Below, in pieces: positions 9,057 through 18,240 of a DNA stretch of 64,000 nucleotides (position 1 is the stretch's first letter; each line of letters starts with the position of its first letter). A program made the position numbers and the translations under genes. The DNA lies in NCBI RefSeq assembly GCF_025639805.1, contig NZ_CP106735.1, positions 682,001 through 746,000 of the forward strand, in the 5' to 3' direction. The DNA comes from Reichenbachiella carrageenanivorans. GTDB lineage: Bacteria > Bacteroidota > Bacteroidia > Cytophagales > Cyclobacteriaceae. The notes below the pieces were generated by a model. It ran no database searches, was not told where the DNA came from, and worked only from the letters and a program-made list of their open reading frames with translations.

Positions 9057-9668
9057 ATGCAAGCCGAGACCTACTATCATATCTACCATCACGCCAATGG
9101 CGTAGAAAACCTATTTTGCTCCAGCGAAAACTACCGCTACTTTCTGAGGCAATGGATCAAATACATCGAACCAGTAGCCGACTCCTATGCTTATTGTTTG
9201 ATGCCGAATCACTTTCATTTTTTGATTCGAACATTAGACGAAGCCCAAGTGTTAAAGTTTTTAAAAAGCAAAGACCCAACCCTCCAAGGGTTTGAAACCC
9301 TTGGAGGGTTTTCAAATGTAATGAGCAGGCAGTTTTCTCACCTCTTCAATAGCTACTCTCAGGCTTTCAATAAAATGTACAATCGTCGAGGCAGTTTATT
9401 CATTTCTAATTTCAAACAAAAAGAGATCGCCAACGATGCTTATCTCACGACCATCATCATGTATATCCATCGCAATCCCATCCACCATCACTTTCGTAAG
9501 TGCTTCGACGATTGGCCTCACTCCTCCTATCCATCTATCCTATCAAACAAGACCAGTCGTTTACGCAAACGAGAAGTACTCGATTGGTTTGGAGGCAAAG
9601 AAGCATTCGAGGACTTTCATACCAGTCAGCTCAACCTAGCCGATCACTCACTTTTCATAGACTACTAA
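9057..9668 (+). CDS. REP-associated tyrosine transposase (RAYT, Y1_Tnp/IS200-like)
   Basis: A 203-residue HUH single-strand DNA nuclease of the RAYT type. The HUH motif is MPNHFHFLI (H52, H54). The catalytic tyrosine candidate is Y108 in FNKMYNRRGSLF, and the conserved YIHRNPIHHH lies around 142-151. RAYTs are domesticated single-copy relatives of IS200/IS605 transposases that bind and cut REP palindromes. Here the gene is 8 nt after the 118-aa gene and 11 nt before cas1, so it is part of the cas operon. Residues 74-85 are encoded by a perfect REP-like palindrome. No IS ends or target duplications are visible around it. Why it sits inside a cas operon is unknown. Confidence 0.9.
   Translation: MQAETYYHIYHHANGVENLFCSSENYRYFLRQWIKYIEPVADSYAYCLMPNHFHFLIRTLDEAQVLKFLKSKDPTLQGFETLGGFSNVMSRQFSHLFNSYSQAFNKMYNRRGSLFISNFKQKEIANDAYLTTIIMYIHRNPIHHHFRKCFDDWPHSSYPSILSNKTSRLRKREVLDWFGGKEAFEDFHTSQLNLADHSLFIDY
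9278..9310. repeat. 33-bp perfect palindrome inside the RAYT reading frame
   Basis: Two 16-nt arms (9278-9293 and 9295-9310) around a single G are exact reverse complements. The reading frame passes through and yields PTLQGFETLGGF. The right arm is repeated alone at 8655-8670. I recall similar peptide insertions in other Bacteroidota RAYT proteins, so this may be a wider property of the family. Confidence 0.85.
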
Positions 9669-9679
9669 ACACCCTAATC

Positions 9680-10597
9680 ATGATCAAACGAACTCTATAC
9701 TTTGGCAATCCAGCCTACCTAAGCACCAAAGACCAACAATTGATCATTTCCTTTCCGGAACCGGAAAAAGAAAAAGTAACCATACCTATAGAAGACATCG
9801 GCGTGACCATATTGGATCATTATGGTGTCACGATCAGCCAAGCGGTCATCCATCGGCTGATGGAAAACAACGTAGCGCTGATCACCTGCGATGACAGGCA
9901 CATGCCCACTGGGCTGCACATGAATCTATCCGGACATACGCTACAGCAAGAAAGATTTTCGGCGCAGCTATCTGCCAGCGAACCACTCAAAAAACGACTG
10001 TGGCAGCAAGTAATCAAAGCCAAAATCACCAACCAAGCGGCCCTGCTCGAAGCCATATGCACGGATCATGACAACTTGCTACGCTGGGCTGGCAAGGTGA
10101 AATCTGGTGACCCCGACAACTACGAAGCCAGAGCAGCGGCCTACTATTGGAAAAACCTATTCCGTGCACATACAGACACATTTAAACGGGGCAGGTACGA
10201 AGACGAGCCCAACAACATGCTCAACTACGGCTATGCCATCCTGAGAGCCATCACAGCCCGGTCGCTCGTAGGCTCTGGCTTGCTCCCCACCTTTGGCATC
10301 CACCATCACAACCGATACAATGCCTACTGCCTGGCCGATGACATCATGGAACCCTACCGCCCCATGGTAGACGAGCTCGTGCTCTCCATCATGGACATGG
10401 AGGATATCGACATCTACGAACTGTCTCCCGAGCTCAAACAACACCTGCTCCAACTGCCCGTGGTGGACGTGATGCTGGGCAAAGAAAGACGGCCGCTTAT
10501 GATAGCCCTGCAGCAAACCACGGCCAGCCTGGCCGATTGCCTCCAGGGCAAGCGCGATCAACTCAAACTCCCCAGCAGATGCAAACCCAAGGCTTAA
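9680..10597 (+). CDS. cas1: CRISPR-associated integrase Cas1
   Basis: A 305-residue Cas1, the integrase that with Cas2 inserts new spacers at the leader-side repeat. The metal-binding residues are present: E149 in [12 protein letters not shown]209 in GIHHHN, and D220 or D221 before IMEPYRP. The start is ATG at 9680 ([15 protein letters not shown]), 11 nt after the RAYT stop. A longer in-frame opening from 9500 would overlap the RAYT gene and is not credible. The C-terminal tail is basic (SRCKPKA). The last 19 nt overlap cas2. Parts of the gene are clearly richer in G+C than cas9. Confidence 0.97.
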   Translation: MIKRTLYFGNPAYLSTKDQQLIISFPEPEKEKVTIPIEDIGVTILDHYGVTISQAVIHRLMENNVALITCDDRHMPTGLHMNLSGHTLQQERFSAQLSASEPLKKRLWQQVIKAKITNQAALLEAICTDHDNLLRWAGKVKSGDPDNYEARAAAYYWKNLFRAHTDTFKRGRYEDEPNNMLNYGYAILRAITARSLVGSGLLPTFGIHHHNRYNAYCLADDIMEPYRPMVDELVLSIMDMEDIDIYELSPELKQHLLQLPVVDVMLGKERRPLMIALQQTTASLADCLQGKRDQLKLPSRCKPKA

Positions 10598-10917
10598 ACC
10601 AATATCGGATCATGTGGGTACTCGTATTTTTTGATTTGCCAACGGAGACTAAAATAGACAGGAAAAGAGCGGCTGGATTTAGAAAAAAGCTACTCAAGGA
10701 TGGGTTTAGCATGTTTCAGTTTTCGATCTACTTGCGACACTGCCCCAGTCGAGAAAATGCCAACGTACACATCAAGCGTGTAAAACTGAATCTACCGCCC
10801 GACGGGCATGTAGGAATCATGATCGTAACGGACAAACAATTCGGTATGATGGAATTATACTTTGGAAAAAAGGCCAAAAAACTACCAGATGTACCTCAGC
10901 AACTCTCTCTTTTTTAG
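10579..10917 (+). CDS. cas2: CRISPR-associated endoribonuclease-fold protein Cas2
   Basis: A 112-residue Cas2, the structural partner of Cas1. It begins [17 protein letters not shown] a few residues in, with the conserved beta-strand and Asp of the ferredoxin fold, and ends QQLSLF, a common Cas2 tail in Bacteroidota. I chose the ATG at 10579 because the segment before [10 protein letters not shown] is conserved in related type II-C Cas2 proteins; the ATG at 10612 is the alternative. It overlaps the 3' end of cas1, which suggests translational coupling. Confidence 0.95.
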   Translation: MQTQGLNQYRIMWVLVFFDLPTETKIDRKRAAGFRKKLLKDGFSMFQFSIYLRHCPSRENANVHIKRVKLNLPPDGHVGIMIVTDKQFGMMELYFGKKAKKLPDVPQQLSLF

Positions 10918-10939
10918 CGCCATACTTACCGTAAAACAC

Positions 10940-10973
10940 AACAGCACAGATAGTTATACCCACCTGTGCTGTT
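10940..10973. repeat. 10-bp inverted repeat entering the first CRISPR repeat
   Basis: AACAGCACAG (10940-10949) and CTGTGCTGTT (10964-10973) are exact complements with a 14-nt loop. The right arm includes the first 6 nt of the outermost CRISPR repeat. It lies at the leader-distal end of the array and just after cas2. It could end the crRNA precursor or the cas mRNA, although no strong T run follows on either strand. Confidence 0.6.
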
Positions 10974-12907
10974 AAAAATACCAATTCGTTAGCCAATCAC
11001 AACTACGACTATCACACACAGACCATTACCAATGCTGTTAAAAATACCAATTCGTTAGCCAATCACAACGGAACGAAAGCGCAGCGAAAGTGACATTCGC
11101 TGTTAAAAATACCAATTCGTTAGCCAATCACAACTTTACCACCGCCTAAATATTCAGCTCTTTGCTGTTAAAAATACCAATTCGTTAGCCAATCACAACC
11201 TTAATCCTTCGTAACTCTTCTTGTCATAGCTGTTAAAAATACCAATTCGTTAGCCAATCACAACGTTCATCTCATCTAATAGCCGTTGCTTATGGCTGTT
11301 AAAAATACCAATTCGTTAGCCAATCACAACGCCGAGGTGTTAGTAAGGTTAAAACCAACCGCTGTTAAAAATACCAATTCGTTAGCCAATCACAACCAAG
11401 GCGAAATCTAAATATATTTCAAAAAGGCTGTTAAAAATACCAATTCGTTAGCCAATCACAACAGGGAAGTACGGCACGAAGGGTCAAATTAAGCTGTTAA
11501 AAATACCAATTCGTTAGCCAATCACAACTCTGGTGTTTCCGCTTTATTTAAAAATTGGCTGTTAAAAATACCAATTCGTTAGCCAATCACAACTAGCTCG
11601 CTTGCTGATAACTTGGTATTCCCGCTGTTAAAAATACCAATTCGTTAGCCAATCACAACCCAGCACTAATACTACTTGATATATTAGTGGCTGTTAAAAA
11701 TACCAATTCGTTAGCCAATCACAACTTCCAGCACTAATACTACTTGATATATTAGGCTGTTAAAAATACCAATTCGTTAGCCAATCACAACTTCTGAAAT
11801 CTCCGTGTACCGTGCTTTGGCTGTTAAAAATACCAATTCGTTAGCCAATCACAACTAACTAGCTTGCTGATAACTTGGTATTCCCGCTGTTAAAAATACC
11901 AATTCGTTAGCCAATCACAACAGCCTGAACAATTTAAGCAAGTATTAAGTGGCTGTTAAAAATACCAATTCGTTAGCCAATCACAACCCCTGCTGATACA
12001 ATGTTTTAGGTAATACAGCTGTTAAAAATACCAATTCGTTAGCCAATCACAACTAGTAGTCTAGCTTTTCCGATCTACTAAAGGCTGTTAAAAATACCAA
12101 TTCGTTAGCCAATCACAACAGCATCGGCGCAAGCCTCATCATTGTCTCAGCTGTTAAAAATACCAATTCGTTAGCCAATCACAACAGCTTAATATGGTAT
12201 TAGACGCTTTAGGAGGCTGTTAAAAATACCAATTCGTTAGCCAATCACAACTATGAGTGTACTGCCAAGGACAGTTTACCGCTGTTAAAAATACCAATTC
12301 GTTAGCCAATCACAACCAGCTGCTTTTTACCAGTTGCAACATCAGTGCTGTTAAAAATACCAATTCGTTAGCCAATCACAACTACGGGGTGTGAACGAAG
12401 AGGGGTGGGAGCGCTGTTAAAAATACCAATTCGTTAGCCAATCACAACAGGAGGTATTCTCCTGCTTCCAGTAGTAACGCTGTTAAAAATACCAATTCGT
12501 TAGCCAATCACAACTTTGTACAAGGATAAGGCCGAGGGGAACAGGCTGTTAAAAATACCAATTCGTTAGCCAATCACAACTTTAATCTTATTAAGCTTAC
12601 ACACCTAGCGCTGTTAAAAATACCAATTCGTTAGCCAATCACAACGATAATATGGGATAAGAAAAATCCAAATTGCTGTTAAAAATACCAATTCGTTAGC
12701 CAATCACAACTGTACGCTCCCTATACGTGCCTGTAGTTCGGCTGTTAAAAATACCAATTCGTTAGCCAATCACAACAAGACTTCGTTGCGGCCTAGTATG
12801 GCCACGCTGTTAAAAATACCAATTCGTTAGCCAATCACAACAGCAATGATGTTCGTGAATCACGATCAAACGCTGTTAAAAATACCAATTCGTTAGCCAA
12901 TCACAAC
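10968..12907 (-). CRISPR. type II-C CRISPR array, 30 repeats and 29 spacers
   Basis: Thirty copies of a 36-nt repeat, apparently all identical, are separated by 29 spacers: twenty of 30 nt, eight of 29 nt and one of 28 nt. On the plus strand the repeat begins GCTGTTAAAAATACC and ends CCAATCACAAC. The functional strand is the minus strand (repeat GTTGTGATTGG...TTTAACAGC), shown by its complementarity to the tracrRNA and by its likeness to Bacteroides type II-C repeats. Transcription is thus opposite to the cas genes and newer spacers should be on the right. Neither end repeat is degenerate. Each repeat on the minus strand also contains TTG, 19 nt, TATTTTTA, a near-match to the Bacteroidota promoter. 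Spacers 10/14 and 11/12 (counted from the left) are related. Confidence 0.99.
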
Positions 12908-13225
12908 CAAGATCTCTAAATAACTGAATTTGGTTTGTTTTCTCTTCCTCTGTTACTATCACTATCCTTTTACTTCTAAAAAAAGACCATAAAAAATCCC
13001 TTGTTTTTTTAGGTGGTCGACTGCTTTTGGTTGTCGTAATGTAAATGTAGGTGGATCGTTTTCATTTCCCTCTCTGAATATTTCAATTAATCATTACGAG
13101 AGTGCTATTGTCAAACCTTGAAACTTACATTTGATCAATTAATTTGACCCCTAATATAAGCTAGACTTCAACTGAAGAATGACTACAATATTTCAAATTA
13201 AATATGAATAGAAAACCAATAAATA
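12908..13225. other. leader-side intergenic region of the CRISPR array
   Basis: About 320 nt without a credible gene. Because crRNA is read from the minus strand, this should be the leader. It contains an imperfect hairpin (about 12987-13020, GACC/GGTC with A/T-rich arms) and long pyrimidine tracts next to the array. I cannot point to a convincing minus-strand promoter. Confidence 0.5.
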
Positions 13226-13233
13226 TATCTTTG
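13226..13233 (+). promoter_or_regulatory. Bacteroidota -7 promoter element of the sphingolipid operon
   Basis: TATCTTTG, followed by CGC, matches TAnnTTTG exactly and lies 42 nt before the ATG at 13275. No clear TTG is present at the -33 position. Confidence 0.6.
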
Positions 13234-13274
13234 CGCATTATTTTTTGATGGTGCACCAACCTTAATAAAATTGA

Positions 13275-14396
13275 ATGATTGAAGTAAAAAAAGTTCAGGA
13301 TAAGAAAAACCTCAAACGGTTTATCGATTTTCCTCATGCCCTATATGAGCACGATGAAAACTATGTGCCTGAGCTTTATTTGGCGCAAAAGGATCTTTTA
13401 GACAAAAAAAATCACCCCTTCTTCAAACACTCAGAGGCAGATTTTTTCTTGGCATATAAAGGGCAAGAAATAGTAGGAAGAATAGCTGCTATCAAAAACA
13501 ATAACTACATCGCTTATACTGGCGAGTCTACTGGCAAGTTTGGATTCATAGATTTTATTGAAGAATATGAAGTCGCCGAAGCACTGCTCAATACGGCGGT
13601 AGATTGGGTGAAAGAAAAAGGTCTTAGCCAACTGGCTGGCCCAGAAAATTTCTCTACCAACGAGACATGCGGCACATTGATCGAAGGATTTGACATGCCT
13701 CCTACCATCATGATGCCATACAACAAACCATATTATCAGGACTACCTAGAAAAGTATGGCTTTGAAAAAGACATGGATTTGCTATCCTACAAGATATATC
13801 AAAAAGATGTACCTGATAAATTGGTTAGGCTTTCTTCTAAAATACTAGAAAGGCTAAACAACAAAGGCATTACGGTCCGAAAAATCAATGTGAAGAAATT
13901 CACTGAAGAAATTGACAAGATCATTGAAATATACAACTCCGCTTGGGAAAAAAATTGGGGTTTTGTACCCATGACCGACGAGGAATTTAAGCATGCTGCC
14001 AAAGACATGAAACAGATCGTAGATCCAGATTTCGTCTTGATCGCAGAACATAACGGTAAGCCCGTTGGCTTTACTCTGAGCATACCAGACATGAATATGC
14101 CACTCAAATATCTAAAACGTGGTCGGTTACTTCCTTTCGGACTTTTCAAACTGCTCTACCATAAAAAAGAGATTAATCGTGTTCGAATTATCACTTTAGG
14201 TATAGTGGAGAAATATCGTAAAATGGGTATCGATGCCTATTTCTACGCCAAGGCATTCGAAGAGTGCAAAAGGAAAGGGCTTCTATTTGGAGAAGCATCT
14301 TGGATCTTAGAAAATAACGAAATGATGAACAAAGCCATTGAGAATATTAACGGCAAGGTTTACAAAAAACATAGATTGTACAAAAAAGCAATCTGA
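13275..14396 (+). CDS. GNAT-fold acyltransferase of the sphingolipid cluster
   Basis: A 373-residue protein of the N-acetyltransferase superfamily. Two GNAT-like halves can be seen: an N-terminal part (to about 200) with GKFGFIDF and a C-terminal part (about 215-370) with PVGFTLSIPD and a TLGIVEKYRKMGIDAYFYAKA segment resembling the acyl-CoA-binding loop. It is the first gene before serine palmitoyltransferase. In Caulobacter the bacterial ceramide synthase is, as I recall, an acyltransferase encoded close to spt, so an N-acylation role in ceramide formation is plausible here. That is inference from context; the family itself is clear. Confidence 0.75.
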   Translation: MIEVKKVQDKKNLKRFIDFPHALYEHDENYVPELYLAQKDLLDKKNHPFFKHSEADFFLAYKGQEIVGRIAAIKNNNYIAYTGESTGKFGFIDFIEEYEVAEALLNTAVDWVKEKGLSQLAGPENFSTNETCGTLIEGFDMPPTIMMPYNKPYYQDYLEKYGFEKDMDLLSYKIYQKDVPDKLVRLSSKILERLNNKGITVRKINVKKFTEEIDKIIEIYNSAWEKNWGFVPMTDEEFKHAAKDMKQIVDPDFVLIAEHNGKPVGFTLSIPDMNMPLKYLKRGRLLPFGLFKLLYHKKEINRVRIITLGIVEKYRKMGIDAYFYAKAFEECKRKGLLFGEASWILENNEMMNKAIENINGKVYKKHRLYKKAI

Positions 14397-14530
14397 CGAA
14401 ATAAAAAGGGATTAATTAAATTCTAAAGAATATAAATTGGTAATTTGCTCGTTTTGAGAATAACATTCTAAAAAAACTAAGTTGCTAAAACCTAATTAAG
14501 GCACCAATTGATTCTTTATAAAACTGATAA

Positions 14531-15766
<1,236 letters not shown>

Positions 15767-15843
15767 AATATAAAAGCCTGAAGTTTTCAGGCTTTACTTT
15801 TTACTCATGACCGTAACTGGCACTTTCTCATCATAATCTACTC

Positions 15844-16842
15844 ATGAACATACTAATCACAGGCGCTACTGGATTTATTGGTAAGTTTTTGGTAGACTAT
15901 GCCTTGGCGGAAAACCTCAATGTCTTTGCCGCAGTCAGAAAGTCTAGCAACAGGTCTAGTCTGGCGGGCAAGCAAGTAGGTTTTGTAGAATTAGACCTCT
16001 CTTCAGCAACCAGCCTCACCACTTCGTTAAACGAATTTGTAAAAACACATGGATCGATCGACTATGTCATCCACAATGCAGGCATCACTAAAACTACAAA
16101 AAACTCAGACTACGACCTCGTCAATTACCAATACACCATTCATTTGATCAAGGCACTCGAAAGTACAGGACAGCCTATTAAGAAATTTACGCTAATTAGC
16201 AGCTTGGCAGCCTCATCGCCAGGGCAGGGAGATCAAATGATCACTATAGACCAATCAGGAGATCCAGTTTCTGCCTATGGCTGGAGCAAGAAAAAAGCGG
16301 AGGAATATATAGCACAACAATGTTCGCTACCTTATGTAATTTTGCGTCCGCCACCAGTTTTCGGGCCTGGCGACAAAGACATGTTTCCTGTTTTTGATTT
16401 AGTGAATAAAAATCTTGAATTATATGTGGGGGGAAAACTACAATTGTTGTCCTTTATATATGTGAAAGATTTGGCTAGAGGTATCGTAACCGCTACTACT
16501 TCGGATATTAAAAACAAGAAGTATTTTTTATCAGACAATGGGCAATATAACAACGAAAAGTTCAACTTGCTGATCAAAAAATGTCTAAACAAGAAAACTT
16601 TAAAAATTAAGCTACCACTGTTTGTGGTATATATCGTGGCCTTTTTCTCAGAGATCTATACTCGGATTACTGGAAATTTGTCGCAACTCAATATTGAAAA
16701 AATAAAAGAACTCAAATGTTCGAACTGGATGTGCGATTCACGAGATTTCTACAAGGATTTGGCCATAGAGCCAAAGTACACCCTTGAGCAAGGAGTCCAA
16801 GAAACCGTAGACTGGTATAAAAACGAGCATTGGTTAAAATAG
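15844..16842 (+). CDS. NAD-dependent epimerase/reductase, candidate ketosphinganine reductase
   Basis: A 332-residue extended short-chain dehydrogenase. The N-terminal NAD-binding motif is GATGFIGKFL (GxxGxxG). The catalytic region shows the serine segment LISSLAAS and the YxxxK motif (YGWSKKKAE), followed by VILRPPPVFGPGD. It lies between spt and inositol-phosphate synthase, 18 nt before the latter. Caulobacter uses a protein of this family (CerR) to reduce 3-ketosphinganine, so that role is a reasonable guess; other nucleotide-sugar or lipid reductase roles cannot be excluded. Confidence 0.8.
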   Translation: MNILITGATGFIGKFLVDYALAENLNVFAAVRKSSNRSSLAGKQVGFVELDLSSATSLTTSLNEFVKTHGSIDYVIHNAGITKTTKNSDYDLVNYQYTIHLIKALESTGQPIKKFTLISSLAASSPGQGDQMITIDQSGDPVSAYGWSKKKAEEYIAQQCSLPYVILRPPPVFGPGDKDMFPVFDLVNKNLELYVGGKLQLLSFIYVKDLARGIVTATTSDIKNKKYFLSDNGQYNNEKFNLLIKKCLNKKTLKIKLPLFVVYIVAFFSEIYTRITGNLSQLNIEKIKELKCSNWMCDSRDFYKDLAIEPKYTLEQGVQETVDWYKNEHWLK

Positions 16843-16860
16843 CGTTAAAATAGAATATAG

Positions 16861-18180
16861 ATGTCAGACAAAATTACAATTCAGGAGCCTAAAGGAAAAC
16901 TAGGCATTCTAACCCCAGGAATGGGTGCGGTATCTACTACCTTCATGGCAGGAGTACTGAGTGTCAGAAACGGATTTTCTGATCCAATTGGGTCATTAAC
17001 CCAAATGGGCACAATCAGACTGGGTAAAAGAACCGAAAAAAGAAACCCATTAATCAAAGATTTCATTCCATTGGCTCCATTAGAAGATGTAGTACTAGGT
17101 GGATGGGATGTATTTGAAGACAACGCTTACGAAGCGGCTATGCACGCTAAAGTGCTTGACAAAGACTTGCTCAATCAATTGAAAGATGAGCTAGAAAAAA
17201 TCAAGCCTATGAAGGCCGTATTCGACAAAAACTATGTAAAAAGGCTAGAAGGCACGCACATCAAAACTGGCTATGCCAACAAGATGGAATTGGCAGAAGC
17301 GCTCATGGAAGACATGAGAAAATTTAAAGAAGAAAATGGTTGCGACAGACTTGTAATGGTATGGTGCGGGTCTACCGAGATCTATATCGAAGAAGGCGAA
17401 GTACATTCCTCTTTGGAAAAGCTAGAAGAAGGCATGAGAAACAACCACCCAGACATTGCACCTAGTATGCTTTATGCTTACGCTGCTGCTAAAATGGGCG
17501 TTCCTTATGCTAACGGTGCTCCAAACCTTTCTTGCGATGTAGATGCTATCGTAGAGTTGGCGAAGAAAACAGGGACACCTATCGCTGGTAAAGATTTCAA
17601 AACTGGCCAGACATTGATGAAAACGATCTTGGCTCCAGGCTTGAAAGCGAGATCTTTGGGTATCGATGGCTGGTTTTCTACCAACATCCTTGGCAACAGA
17701 GATGGTGAAGTATTGGACGATCCAGACAACTTCAAAACTAAAGAAGTATCTAAGCTTGGCGTACTCGAAGACGTACTAGAGCCAGATCTTCATCCTAAAC
17801 TTTATGGTGATCTTTACCACAAAGTAAGAATCAACTACTACCCACCTAGAGGCGACGACAAAGAAGGTTGGGACAACATCGACATCAAAGGATGGTTGGG
17901 CTACAAAATGCAGATCAAAGTAGACTTTCTATGTAAAGACTCTATTCTTGCAGCTCCATTGGTACTTGACTTAGCTTTGTTCTTGGACTTGGCTGCTAGA
18001 GCAGGTATGAAAGGTGGTATCCAAGAATGGTTGTCATTCTACTTGAAGTCTCCACAAGCGGCTAAAGGATTGAAACCACAGCATGATATCTTTGTACAAC
18101 TAATGAAGTTGAAAAATACTTTGAGATACTTGGCAGGTGAAGATTTGATCACCAACCTAGGACTTGATTACTACGATTGA
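16861..18180 (+). CDS. inositol-3-phosphate synthase
   Basis: A 439-residue enzyme converting glucose 6-phosphate to myo-inositol 3-phosphate with NAD. It shows the Rossmann start KLGILTPGMGAVSTTFMAG, the core block VPYANGAPNLSCDVDAIVELA, and GKDFKTGQTLMKT, which in this family contributes active-site lysines. In Bacteroides the product feeds inositol phosphoceramide synthesis, which suits the adjacent serine palmitoyltransferase. The gene is followed by a strong terminator. Confidence 0.93.
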   Translation: MSDKITIQEPKGKLGILTPGMGAVSTTFMAGVLSVRNGFSDPIGSLTQMGTIRLGKRTEKRNPLIKDFIPLAPLEDVVLGGWDVFEDNAYEAAMHAKVLDKDLLNQLKDELEKIKPMKAVFDKNYVKRLEGTHIKTGYANKMELAEALMEDMRKFKEENGCDRLVMVWCGSTEIYIEEGEVHSSLEKLEEGMRNNHPDIAPSMLYAYAAAKMGVPYANGAPNLSCDVDAIVELAKKTGTPIAGKDFKTGQTLMKTILAPGLKARSLGIDGWFSTNILGNRDGEVLDDPDNFKTKEVSKLGVLEDVLEPDLHPKLYGDLYHKVRINYYPPRGDDKEGWDNIDIKGWLGYKMQIKVDFLCKDSILAAPLVLDLALFLDLAARAGMKGGIQEWLSFYLKSPQAAKGLKPQHDIFVQLMKLKNTLRYLAGEDLITNLGLDYYD

Positions 18181-18204
18181 TACATTCAATCTTTAGATAA
18201 AACG

Positions 18205-18240
18205 AAATCCCTATTGCTCTTGAGTGATAGGGATTTTTTT
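18205..18240. terminator. bidirectional terminator between convergent genes
   Basis: AAATCCCTAT and ATAGGGATTT form a stem followed by a run of T on the plus strand, ending the inositol-phosphate synthase operon. It touches the stop of the convergent potassium channel gene. Confidence 0.8.

Noticed and set aside
9057..9668. Active IS200/IS605 insertion in the cas operon
   Set aside because: No left or right ends, no tnpB, and no disrupted gene; the protein resembles the RAYT class rather than mobile IS200 transposases.
9500..9679. N-terminal extension of cas1 by 60 residues
   Set aside because: It would overlap the RAYT gene, and known Cas1 proteins begin at the [14 protein letters not shown] segment encoded from 9680.
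10157..10561. 134-residue minus-strand frame in cas1
   Set aside because: Shadow frame of cas1 in a G+C-rich stretch, without start context or family features.
10918..10967. Leader of the array on the cas2 side
   Set aside because: The anti-repeat fixes crRNA on the minus strand, which puts the leader at the right end; the 50 nt here hold only a hairpin.
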